Positions 35,296-42,500 of a stretch of DNA of 64,000 bases are shown here, one piece after another; positions within the stretch are counted from its first letter, which is position 1, and every line of letters begins with the position of its first letter. Source of the stretch: Lentibacillus jeotgali (GTDB lineage Bacteria > Bacillota > Bacilli > Bacillales > Amphibacillaceae); contig NZ_AGAV01000025.1 in the NCBI RefSeq assembly GCF_000224785.1, positions 62,001-126,000 of the forward strand, written 5' to 3'. The notes below the pieces were generated by a model, which was given only the letters and a program-made list of their open reading frames with translations, was not told where the DNA came from and made no database searches. The translations under genes were made by a program, and so were the position numbers.

Positions 35296-35967
35296 TTACA
35301 ATAATTCCGGGTTTTTACCATAAGATTCAAGGACCTCATGGTAAAAGGGGTCGTCCCCGATACAGTAAATCCGGTCGCATACTTGCATGATTTCATCCAT
35401 ATCGTGTGACGTGTATATTATCATTTTATCTTGTGCTTTTGCCAGACTGGATAAATAAGAACCAATTTCTTTGCGGGATTTCAAGTCAATACCTGCAGTC
35501 GGTTCGTCCAGAAGAAGCAGGTCAGGGTCATGGATCAGGCTGACAGCGATATTCAATTTGCGTTTCATGCCGCCGGATAAATTTTTAACGGTATCGTTCC
35601 ACTTGTTCAGTTTCATGTCGCTGCACAGCTGCCTGAGTTCTTCATTGGTTTTATCGTTCCAGGAAAGTTTTTCGAAAAAAATCATATTCTCTTTTACAGT
35701 GAATTCCTCCCACAATGCAATATCCTGTGATACAAATCCGATTCGTTTGCGGATTTTCTTAATGCTGGTTTGGTAGGAATGATTATTTAACATGACAGTA
35801 CCGGATGTCGGATTGGATAAAGTTGCTAGAATATGCAGCAAAGTTGATTTGCCTGCCCCGTTTTCCCCGACAAGTCCAATTACTTCGCCGGGCTTTACCG
35901 AAAACGACAGGTTCTTCAATATCTGCTTCCTGCCATATGCTTTTGAAAGTGACTGGACATCAAGCAT
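35296..35967 (-). CDS. ABC transporter ATP-binding protein
   Basis: Cytosolic motor subunit, 223 residues, of an ABC-2 type exporter. Walker A is GENGAGKS, the Q-loop region is SQDIALWEEFTVKENMIF, the signature is LSGGMKRKLNIA and Walker B is LLLLDEPTAGID, followed by the switch histidine in IYTSHDMDE. ATG at 35967 is chosen because AAAGGAG precedes it; the frame is open to 36042 without support. It overlaps the end of the adjacent permease gene by eight bases. It is the last gene of a four-gene reverse-strand operon (39898 down to 35296). The NatA/CcmA-like type suggests export; the substrate is unknown. Confidence 0.88.
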   Translation of the reverse strand: MLDVQSLSKAYGRKQILKNLSFSVKPGEVIGLVGENGAGKSTLLHILATLSNPTSGTVMLNNHSYQTSIKKIRKRIGFVSQDIALWEEFTVKENMIFFEKLSWNDKTNEELRQLCSDMKLNKWNDTVKNLSGGMKRKLNIAVSLIHDPDLLLLDEPTAGIDLKSRKEIGSYLSSLAKAQDKMIIYTSHDMDEIMQVCDRIYCIGDDPFYHEVLESYGKNPELL

Positions 35968-37078
35968 GATATTGCTCCTTTCTGAAAAACCACAATACAG
36001 ATGATAACACAACAGCAGCCGTCCATAAGCTGAGGTAGTCACCTGAAAGCAGCGGATTGAGGGGGTTTATTGCATCGAACCACTTCCAATTGGCTGCGAT
36101 TGCCGATGGAAGCAAAGCGCCACTGCAGACGCCAACGACTAATGCAAGTGCAAACGACATCGTGTAATAATAAAACGGACTGTTAAACATATTGGCAAAC
36201 AGGAATGCCGCCATGCTGAGTAACACTTGGAAAGATAAAAGGTTCGCGGGACTGATCCATTCTCCAAATATAAAATACAATGAACCGGCTGCTAATAGAT
36301 TGATGATCCACAACACAACTGTATAAAGAACAAGATTTTGCAGTAAATATGATTTTAGTGACCAGCGGGAAAATGCCAGGCGCATAATTGCTTTCGATTG
36401 TTTTTCCTTAATAACCCAATCAAACACGAGCAGTGTTGATAAAAGGCTGAATATTCCCCATAAGTTCCATACCGGAAACAATCGCGGGTTATCATTAACC
36501 GTTTCTGGTGTCCCCTGGAACGTTAATGCTGTATTGAGAAGATTTTCTTCCTGCTGTATTTCTTTACTCTTAGCTTTGATTTCTTCAAGCGTCCATTCTT
36601 CTTGTCCATTATATTGCTGTTCAAGATTTTTGACAGCATATGCAGCTTTTGTTCTTCCGGTTTCCTGCTGAACATGTGAGATAATCATCTCCTTAACAGG
36701 CAGGTAGGCAAACGACACATCGGACTCATAGCCGGTGATCAGTCCGGATCGGTTATCCTGTTCAATGTTTTGTTCAAAGCCCCCGTGAATCACGAACACA
36801 CTGTCGAGATCTTGTTTCTCCAATTCCTGTAATGCTTCGTTTTCAGAAAGAAGCTGCAACCTCACATACGGTGCCGATTTTATTTCTGCCACTAATTCTT
36901 CCGCTGCGTCAGTCTGTTCTTTCAGGACAATACCGACAGGCACTTTAGCATCTTCCTGCAGTGTATCGATAACCATCGTGATGCTGACCGTGGCAATAAG
37001 CGGAAACAAAAGCCAGAATACAAGGCTGATCCACTGTTTCTTCCAATGCATCAAGCGTGTCGCGATAATCTGTTTCAC
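35960..37078 (-). CDS. ABC-2 type permease, first of a pair
   Basis: A 372-residue membrane subunit. One N-terminal membrane segment (WISLVFWLLFPLIATVSITMVIDTL, about 16-40) is followed by a large extracytoplasmic domain (about 41-205). A cluster of five or six helices comes next (LWGIFSLLSTLLVFDWVI, LVLYTVVLWIINLLAAGSLYFIFG, LLSFQVLLSMAAFLFANMF, MSFALALVVGVCSGALLPS, LWTAAVVLSSVLWFF). This is the ABC-2_membrane_3 layout. It overlaps the ATPase start by eight bases and the second permease stop by four. Two non-identical permeases imply a heterodimeric exporter. Confidence 0.83.
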   Translation of the reverse strand: MKQIIATRLMHWKKQWISLVFWLLFPLIATVSITMVIDTLQEDAKVPVGIVLKEQTDAAEELVAEIKSAPYVRLQLLSENEALQELEKQDLDSVFVIHGGFEQNIEQDNRSGLITGYESDVSFAYLPVKEMIISHVQQETGRTKAAYAVKNLEQQYNGQEEWTLEEIKAKSKEIQQEENLLNTALTFQGTPETVNDNPRLFPVWNLWGIFSLLSTLLVFDWVIKEKQSKAIMRLAFSRWSLKSYLLQNLVLYTVVLWIINLLAAGSLYFIFGEWISPANLLSFQVLLSMAAFLFANMFNSPFYYYTMSFALALVVGVCSGALLPSAIAANWKWFDAINPLNPLLSGDYLSLWTAAVVLSSVLWFFRKEQYHA

Positions 37079-38295
37079 CTAAGAACACGCTCCTTCCAGA
37101 CGGAGGTGCCGATTAACACCAAGGCAGCTGCCGCCAGCATGATTGTCAGTGGTATATAATCCGCGTAAAGCCTGCCATTTAATAAGATCTCCTGCAGCCA
37201 GCGATAACCTTCACTCGCGAAAAAATATGGCAGCAAATTCTGTATATATAACGGAAAATATAACGTTGGTATAATAGCTCCGCTCGCCGCCAAGACAATC
37301 AGTGTCAACAATGATTGCATCAGCAGACGTATTTTCTGTCCTGTAAAAATCGTTTCCAGAATGGCCAGGACGCTCAAGTATATTAAACTGTACAATCCGG
37401 TTATCAGAGCGATTCGAACAAAATCTTCACTATATAATGGAATCGTCATTAATGAGACACATAGGTACAGGAAAGTCCCGGCAAAGACGGCTGCGAGTAT
37501 GAATGATGTTGTTATTTTGGCTATCAGCTGCTGAAGAAGTGTAACACCATATAATCGCATTCTTCTTTGCAAACGCATTTGCTCATCATTCGTAAAAAAT
37601 GAATAGAATGCCAATAGCCAGATTGTAAGGATCATAAACCAGCCAGCCAGACTGTAATAATGTACAGGTGAACTGGTAGCATTGTTGCTGATTTTTTCCT
37701 CATCCACTATTTTGTCTTTTCCCGCAGTATAAACAAGAAAGTTATTAAATTGCTGCAGCACCATGTCCTGGCGTGTGTCACTGTCAATGGATAATTGCTT
37801 CGAATAATAATTCACCGTTAAAATATTCGCCTGTGATGTACGAATATGTCTGGCTATGCTGTCCAGCAATTCCTTTACAAGATGGCTTTCTGTTCGTTTC
37901 CCGGGATTGCCTGTGATGGCGAGGGTGATAGAATCGCCGCTGTACAAACTTTCTGTAAAACCTTCCGGAAAGCTGATATAAGCGCTTAATTGACCGTTTA
38001 TGCGGTCCTTAGCTTCAGACTCAGTCAGGGCTTCCATTTTGATAAAGCTGCCTAATTGTGATGACTCTTCAATTAAGTTAATGACCGTTTTTGTTTCCTG
38101 TGATTTGTCGAGGTCCACTAATCCGACACGAATTGGTTCGTTTTCATCGGGCAGAAAGATCGCTATGGCAATAACGGCAATAAGCACTACGAGTATAACA
38201 GGAAACAGCAAAAGCAGAGGAAGTGATCGCCACTTCCTCTGCAGTTTCTTCAGATTGCTGTGTATAAACAGTAAGTAGTGTTTTACAAAAGTCAT
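37075..38295 (-). CDS. ABC-2 type permease, second of a pair
   Basis: A 406-residue homologue of the neighbouring permease with the same layout. A membrane segment at about 25-48 (LPLLLLFPVILVVLIAVIAIAIFLP) is followed by an extracytoplasmic domain of about 170 residues (SQETKTVINLIEESSQLGSFIKMEALTESEAKDRING). Then come five or six helices ending YIPLTIMLAAAALVLIGTSVW. The two permeases share arrangement but little obvious sequence identity. Its stop overlaps the following permease start (four bases). The upstream gene, a membrane-anchored protein, ends 16 bases away. The substrate is unknown. Confidence 0.83.
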   Translation of the reverse strand: MTFVKHYLLFIHSNLKKLQRKWRSLPLLLLFPVILVVLIAVIAIAIFLPDENEPIRVGLVDLDKSQETKTVINLIEESSQLGSFIKMEALTESEAKDRINGQLSAYISFPEGFTESLYSGDSITLAITGNPGKRTESHLVKELLDSIARHIRTSQANILTVNYYSKQLSIDSDTRQDMVLQQFNNFLVYTAGKDKIVDEEKISNNATSSPVHYYSLAGWFMILTIWLLAFYSFFTNDEQMRLQRRMRLYGVTLLQQLIAKITTSFILAAVFAGTFLYLCVSLMTIPLYSEDFVRIALITGLYSLIYLSVLAILETIFTGQKIRLLMQSLLTLIVLAASGAIIPTLYFPLYIQNLLPYFFASEGYRWLQEILLNGRLYADYIPLTIMLAAAALVLIGTSVWKERVLR

Positions 38296-38311
38296 ACCGG
38301 CACTTCCTTAG

Positions 38312-39898
38312 TTAAAAACTGTTCATGCTGCCACCGCCGGGAACCCCCATTGTCTCCATCAGCCACTGCTGGAATTTGCCGGCTACCTCTGTCTGGAAGT
38401 ATCTTTGCAATTCCTGTGCAGACATGTCTCCCAGATTTTTCACGTTGGAATCATCTGGCTGCTCCACCTCTTTAATTGTTTTGGCGTCGTTCTTGATGTT
38501 CAGGCTGACAATATCTTGCGGCAGGTCAGGCAGTTCTACGGTGAATGTATGATCTGCGCTTTTTTGGTCATTCTTATAAGTTGCCTCACCACTCCAATTC
38601 AGGCTGCCGGATCCGTTTGGTTCAGGTGCAGAGAATGAAAAAGTCCGTTCAAACTCTCTTGTTCCATCTTCAAGTGTTGATTCACCGTTGTAGGAAAGTT
38701 CGAATTCTTCGCCAGCAATTGTGATGGAGTCTTCTAGATTATTATCCTGATTTGATAGATTAATATCAATTGTTGCTGACGAGGCGTCCCCAGAAAATTC
38801 GTAAGCCAGGTTTTGTTCCGAATCATTCAGCAATTGATCGCCGGTAATCGATAGTGTGGAAACCTCCTCATCTTTTGGAGCCATACCGATTGAAAAATCA
38901 CGTTTAACAATCAGATTGTCCTTGACCCAAATGACAGATGACAAACCATCGGGAATTTGAAAATCTGCCAATTCATTTAATGCTTCATCAATCGATTTCT
39001 CGTAATCTTTCATAGCACTACTTACTTCATTTTCCATTTCAGCAGGGAGTGACCCTGAGGTAAAGATGCCAAATTGGTTTCTGATTTGCTTTTCAACGAT
39101 TTCTTTTAAGCGATCATCATCTTTAGCTTTTTCTAGGACGGTTTGGATCATTTCTTTAAATTGCTCTTCTGAAAGGCTGAACGTTATTTTTTCAGCATCA
39201 ACCGATTCGTCCTGGACAGTAACGGTTTCATTTTCTGATTTGAAGGCGTCGTCAGGCAATTCGTTGTAGATCATCATAAGATACTCATCTGTTAAATATT
39301 CCTTATCTTCTTCAGACAGCAAACCATCCACTTGTTTAAATAATGCTTCAAAATCAATCTCTGCACCTTTAAATGCCGGGTCGGCTTCCTGTAGCAGTCG
39401 ACTCAATTCACTATCCTGAATTGTCAAGACTTCCTCGAGAAAAGGGAGCTGCAGGAAGGCATTATCGCCACCCATGAATAGTTTGATATCTTTCATTTCG
39501 ACTCCGGCAAAGTTTACTTGCAAGTCAGTTGCGAGCCGGTTTTCATCCGGGTTGAATTGCGAAGTCATTGTTAAAGTAGAATTGTTGATTACCTGTCCCG
39601 GACTCATTCCCATTCCGCCGGTTGGAGGCCCATTATATTTAGCGGATAATTCCACCGTATTTTCAGTTGGATTTTCCCTCGTACTTTCTGCCCAATCAAA
39701 TTCCGGCTGATAGCGTTCTTCCACCTTCTCTCCCAAAAACTCTACGGTGTTCTTTTCTGCTTTAAAATATTCCGCCTTTGGTGAGCTGGTAATAAGCACA
39801 AATGCTGCTGCACTTCCGCCCACGATTAAAACAGCCGCCACAATAATGGCAATGACTTTTTTAGAAATCCCCTTTTTGTTTTGTTCATTTTCTTCCAT
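38312..39898 (-). CDS. Membrane-anchored extracytoplasmic protein of an ABC-2 operon, function unknown
   Basis: A 528-residue protein with a short basic cytosolic head (residues 1-15), one membrane helix (VIAIIVAAVLIVGGSAAAFVLIT, about 16-38) and a very acidic external domain of about 490 residues. It contains no cysteine, so it is not a lipoprotein. Beta-rich repeats such as NSTLTMTSQFNPDENRLATDLQVNFAGVEMKDIKLFMGGDNAFLQL and ATIDINLSNQDNNLEDSITIAGEEFELSYNG look like the curved sheets of LolA/LppX-type lipid carriers; that comparison is by eye. I have seen similar proteins labelled only as DUF entries (possibly DUF6583). First gene of the operon, so it probably works with the exporter. Confidence 0.7.
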   Translation of the reverse strand: MEENEQNKKGISKKVIAIIVAAVLIVGGSAAAFVLITSSPKAEYFKAEKNTVEFLGEKVEERYQPEFDWAESTRENPTENTVELSAKYNGPPTGGMGMSPGQVINNSTLTMTSQFNPDENRLATDLQVNFAGVEMKDIKLFMGGDNAFLQLPFLEEVLTIQDSELSRLLQEADPAFKGAEIDFEALFKQVDGLLSEEDKEYLTDEYLMMIYNELPDDAFKSENETVTVQDESVDAEKITFSLSEEQFKEMIQTVLEKAKDDDRLKEIVEKQIRNQFGIFTSGSLPAEMENEVSSAMKDYEKSIDEALNELADFQIPDGLSSVIWVKDNLIVKRDFSIGMAPKDEEVSTLSITGDQLLNDSEQNLAYEFSGDASSATIDINLSNQDNNLEDSITIAGEEFELSYNGESTLEDGTREFERTFSFSAPEPNGSGSLNWSGEATYKNDQKSADHTFTVELPDLPQDIVSLNIKNDAKTIKEVEQPDDSNVKNLGDMSAQELQRYFQTEVAGKFQQWLMETMGVPGGGSMNSF

Positions 39899-39936
39899 TC
39901 TGCTAATCTCCTTTCTGAGTCCTTATAAAATAATAT

Positions 39937-39962
39937 GTATTATGAAGACCTCGTCTTAATAC
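39937..39962. promoter_or_regulatory. Imperfect dyad upstream of the ABC-2 operon
   Basis: GTATTA (39937-39942) and TAATAC (39957-39962) enclose AGAC/GTCT, forming an interrupted palindrome about 40 bases before the first gene. It could be an operator. The surrounding AT-rich sequence holds TATAAT-like boxes on the minus strand but no clearly spaced pair. Confidence 0.3.
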
Positions 39963-40013
39963 AATAGTTCTATTATATATCATTATTCAAAATTTTGCTC
40001 ATTATTGCTGGAA

Positions 40014-40054
40014 ATTGTTGAAAAAAATAGGACAAAGGCTCTGAACCTTTGTCC
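40014..40054 (-). terminator. Terminator of sspI
   Basis: On the minus strand GGACAAAGG and CCTTTGTCC (40054-40030) form a perfect nine-pair stem with a seven-base loop. The stem is followed by CTATTTTTTTC. Confidence 0.85.
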
Positions 40055-40057
40055 GGA

Positions 40058-40276
40058 TTATTGATTAGCTTGTTTAACACCTTGTTCTAATGCTTCAACC
40101 ATCTCTTGCTTGTCCTCTTCATCAGATTGCTTCCAAATGAGTTCAAAGAGTACTCCCAGACCGGGGAGCATTTTCTCTTCACCGTCCTGAATGGCATCGG
40201 AGATTGTAGCTTCCAGCTGTTCCTGGTTATTTTCCGAAATATTGGACAGAATGGCTTTTCGTAAATTAAGATCCAT
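40058..40276 (-). CDS. sspI: Small acid-soluble spore protein SspI
   Basis: A 72-residue minor SASP made in the forespore ([51 protein letters not shown]). The sequence closely follows the B. subtilis SspI family of about 71 residues. It does not resemble the alpha/beta DNA-coating SASPs. Its presence indicates an endospore former. AGAGGTGG precedes the ATG. A forespore (sigma-G-like) promoter candidate is TACATA (40339-40334) and CAAACTA (40316-40310) on the minus strand, 17 bases apart. A clean terminator follows. Confidence 0.93.
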   Translation of the reverse strand: MDLNLRKAILSNISENNQEQLEATISDAIQDGEEKMLPGLGVLFELIWKQSDEEDKQEMVEALEQGVKQANQ

Positions 40277-40309
40277 GAAACCACCTCTTCAGATTGTTTA
40301 AACTAACGA

Positions 40310-40339
40310 TAGTTTGACCTGTTGAGGACAAAATATGTA
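40310..40339 (-). promoter_or_regulatory. Sigma-G-like promoter candidate of sspI
   Basis: TACATA and CAAACTA separated by 17 bases on the minus strand resemble the forespore consensus TGnATA / CATnnTA only partly. Position and gene function support it. Confidence 0.35.
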
Positions 40340-40372
40340 TGATTAAAGAAAAAATGTCGAAATGGGATGAAT

Positions 40373-41113
40373 ATGATGATAACATCGCTTCAAAGTGAGA
40401 AAGTCAAAGAATGGGCGAAACTGCAAAGGCGGAAAGGACGCAGACAATCTGGCACGTTTTTGGCTGAAGGATTCCATTTGGTTGAAGAAGCCTATAATAG
40501 TAATTGGGAGATAGCTGAAATTATTGTAGAGGACGGACTTGATTATTCAGGCTGGCGCGATCATTTCTCCGCTGTAACTGTCAGCAGAAAGGTGCTGCAG
40601 CATATCACCCGGACCGAGACGCCACAGGGAATTGCTGCAGTCGTCAAAATGAAGGAACCAAAGGAATTTGCCGGTGATACAGTACTGTTAATCGACTCAT
40701 TGCAGGATCCGGGTAATTTGGGCACGATTATTCGAACGGCGGATGCGGCGGGATTCGATATGGTCTTGCTCGGCAAAGGCACGGTAGACCTGTACAATGA
40801 TAAAGTGATTCGCGCAACACAGGGATCGTTATTTCATTTACCTATTTTACAGACAAATTTGCTAGAAAAAATACCTGAGTTGAAGCGTAATGGCTTTACG
40901 GTATTGGCATCAGCGCTTACAGACGCTGTTTCGTTTAAAGAAATGAAGGCAGATGACAAGACCGCCTTAATCGTAGGAAACGAGGGGGCGGGGGTTCAGA
41001 ACGAGCTTATTGAATCAGCGGATCAAACTGTTAAAATCCCGATATTCGGACAGGCGGAATCACTGAACGTCAGTGTTGCAGCAGGAATATTAATGTATCA
41101 TCTTAAAGAATAG
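40373..41113 (+). CDS. ysgA: SpoU-family RNA methyltransferase (TrmH/RlmB type)
   Basis: A 2'-O-ribose methyltransferase with a deep trefoil knot, about 246 residues. The N-terminal L30e-like RNA substrate-binding domain (KVKEWAKLQRRKGRRQSGTFLAEGFHLVEEA) precedes the SPOUT domain. Its three motifs are DSLQDPGNLGTIIRTADAAGFD, LIVGNEGAGVQNELIESADQTVKIPIFGQAESLNVSVAAGILMYHL. The exact target nucleotide is unknown. Three in-frame ATGs (40367, 40373, 40376) are possible; the weak GGGA site best suits the second or third. Located between sspI and pheS as in B. subtilis. Confidence 0.9.
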   Translation: MMITSLQSEKVKEWAKLQRRKGRRQSGTFLAEGFHLVEEAYNSNWEIAEIIVEDGLDYSGWRDHFSAVTVSRKVLQHITRTETPQGIAAVVKMKEPKEFAGDTVLLIDSLQDPGNLGTIIRTADAAGFDMVLLGKGTVDLYNDKVIRATQGSLFHLPILQTNLLEKIPELKRNGFTVLASALTDAVSFKEMKADDKTALIVGNEGAGVQNELIESADQTVKIPIFGQAESLNVSVAAGILMYHLKE

Positions 41114-41114
41114 T

Positions 41115-41143
41115 TTGCATATTGCTTATATATTTTTTATAAT
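41115..41143 (+). promoter_or_regulatory. pheST promoter
   Basis: TTGCAT (41115-41120) and TATAAT (41138-41143) are spaced 17 bases. They begin immediately after ysgA and lead into the T-box leader. Confidence 0.75.
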
Positions 41144-41149
41144 AGAAGA

Positions 41150-41422
41150 TATTTGATTTAACGACATTTTAAAAGCTTGGAAAGAGACGTGCGGTAATAG
41201 CCTGTACAGTGAACAGGGAAGAGGTGTCACGGACTGAAAGCACCTCCACTGTACATTTACTGCAATTTCACTCTGGAGCTGGCACTTGGACCTTAATATG
41301 AGTAAAGGTGCCCCGGATGTTAATCCGTTATCACGATGAAGTTGGACACAACACAGTTGTGTCAACAAGGGTGGTACCGCGAAAATAGCCTTCGTCCCTT
41401 TAGTGGGATGAGGGCTTTTTTT
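41150..41422 (+). ncRNA. T-box leader of pheST
   Basis: The conserved T-box AGGGTGGTACCGCG is at 41368-41381. A terminator follows, starting AGCCTTCGTCCC (41387) and closing GGGATGAGGGCT with seven T. Stem I lies upstream, and TTC at 41277-41279 is the likely phenylalanine specifier codon, placed like ACC in the thrS leader (after CTGCAA). Uncharged tRNA-Phe would favour the antiterminator. It fills the 337-base gap between ysgA and pheS. Confidence 0.93.
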
Positions 41423-41450
41423 AATGGATAAAAGAGAGGGAGGCATAGTT

Positions 41451-42500
41451 ATGAAAGAGCAGCTGGAAACGATTCGCCAGGAAGCGATAGCTGAAGTAAA
41501 AGAAGCACAAAGTTTAAAAAACCTTCAGGATATAAAAGTAACCTATCTGGGCAAGAAGGGGTCCTTAACAAGTGTATTGCGCGGTATGGGCAAACTGTCC
41601 AAAGAGGAACGCCCTATTGTTGGTGAGATTGCCAACAATGTACGCGAAGCCATCACGAAGGAAATTGATGAGAAAACGGAAATACTTGAAAATAAAGCAA
41701 TGGAAGAAAAATTGGAAAAAGAATCTATTGATGTGACGCTGCCTGGCCGTCCGGTCCAAGTAGGCGGTCCTCATCTGCTTACCAGTATTATCGAAGAAAT
41801 TGAGGATTTATTCATTGGAATGGGTTATGAGGTGCGAGAAGGCCCGGAAGTCGAAACTGATTATTATAATTTTGAAGCGCTGAATCTGCCTAAAGATCAC
41901 CCGGCACGCGACATGCAGGACACATTTTATATTACAAATGAGCTTTTGCTTAGGACCCACACGTCGCCGGTGCAGGCAAGGACGATGCAACAGTACGGCG
42001 GCATGCAGCCGGTAAAAATGATCTGTCCAGGTAAAGTCTACCGCCGGGATACGGATGATGCAACGCACTCACATCAGTTTACACAAATTGAAGGGCTTTA
42101 CGTTGACGAGAATGTCCGTATGAGTGATTTAAAAGGAACGTTGAATCGTTTTGCGAAAAGTATTTTTGGTGAAGACAGGGAGATTCGCCTGCGCCCAAGC
42201 TTCTTTCCGTTCACTGAGCCGTCTGTTGAAATGGATATTTCGTGCAAGGTCTGCAAAGGTGAGGGCTGTTCTGTTTGTAAACATTCTGGCTGGATCGAAA
42301 TCCTTGGCGGTGGAATGGTGCACCCGAATGTATTAGAAATGGCGGGGTATGACTCTGGGAAATATACAGGCTTCGCATTTGGTATGGGACCGGAGCGTAT
42401 TGCCATGCTCAAATACGGAATTGATGATATTCGCAATTTCTATATAAATGATAAACGATTCCTTACCCAATACCATCATGCAAAAGGAGGGGCATTATAA
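41451..42500 (+). CDS. pheS: Phenylalanyl-tRNA synthetase alpha subunit
   Basis: Catalytic subunit of the (alpha-beta)2 class II synthetase that charges tRNA-Phe. The 349-residue protein has an N-terminal coiled-coil arm (about 1-85). The class II core follows, with [14 protein letters not shown] (motif 2 region), [36 protein letters not shown] and [21 protein letters not shown] (motif 3). ATG 41451 follows AGGGAGG; an in-frame start at 41424 is inside the leader terminator. The stop shares one base with the pheT start (TAATG). Confidence 0.97.
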   Translation: MKEQLETIRQEAIAEVKEAQSLKNLQDIKVTYLGKKGSLTSVLRGMGKLSKEERPIVGEIANNVREAITKEIDEKTEILENKAMEEKLEKESIDVTLPGRPVQVGGPHLLTSIIEEIEDLFIGMGYEVREGPEVETDYYNFEALNLPKDHPARDMQDTFYITNELLLRTHTSPVQARTMQQYGGMQPVKMICPGKVYRRDTDDATHSHQFTQIEGLYVDENVRMSDLKGTLNRFAKSIFGEDREIRLRPSFFPFTEPSVEMDISCKVCKGEGCSVCKHSGWIEILGGGMVHPNVLEMAGYDSGKYTGFAFGMGPERIAMLKYGIDDIRNFYINDKRFLTQYHHAKGGAL

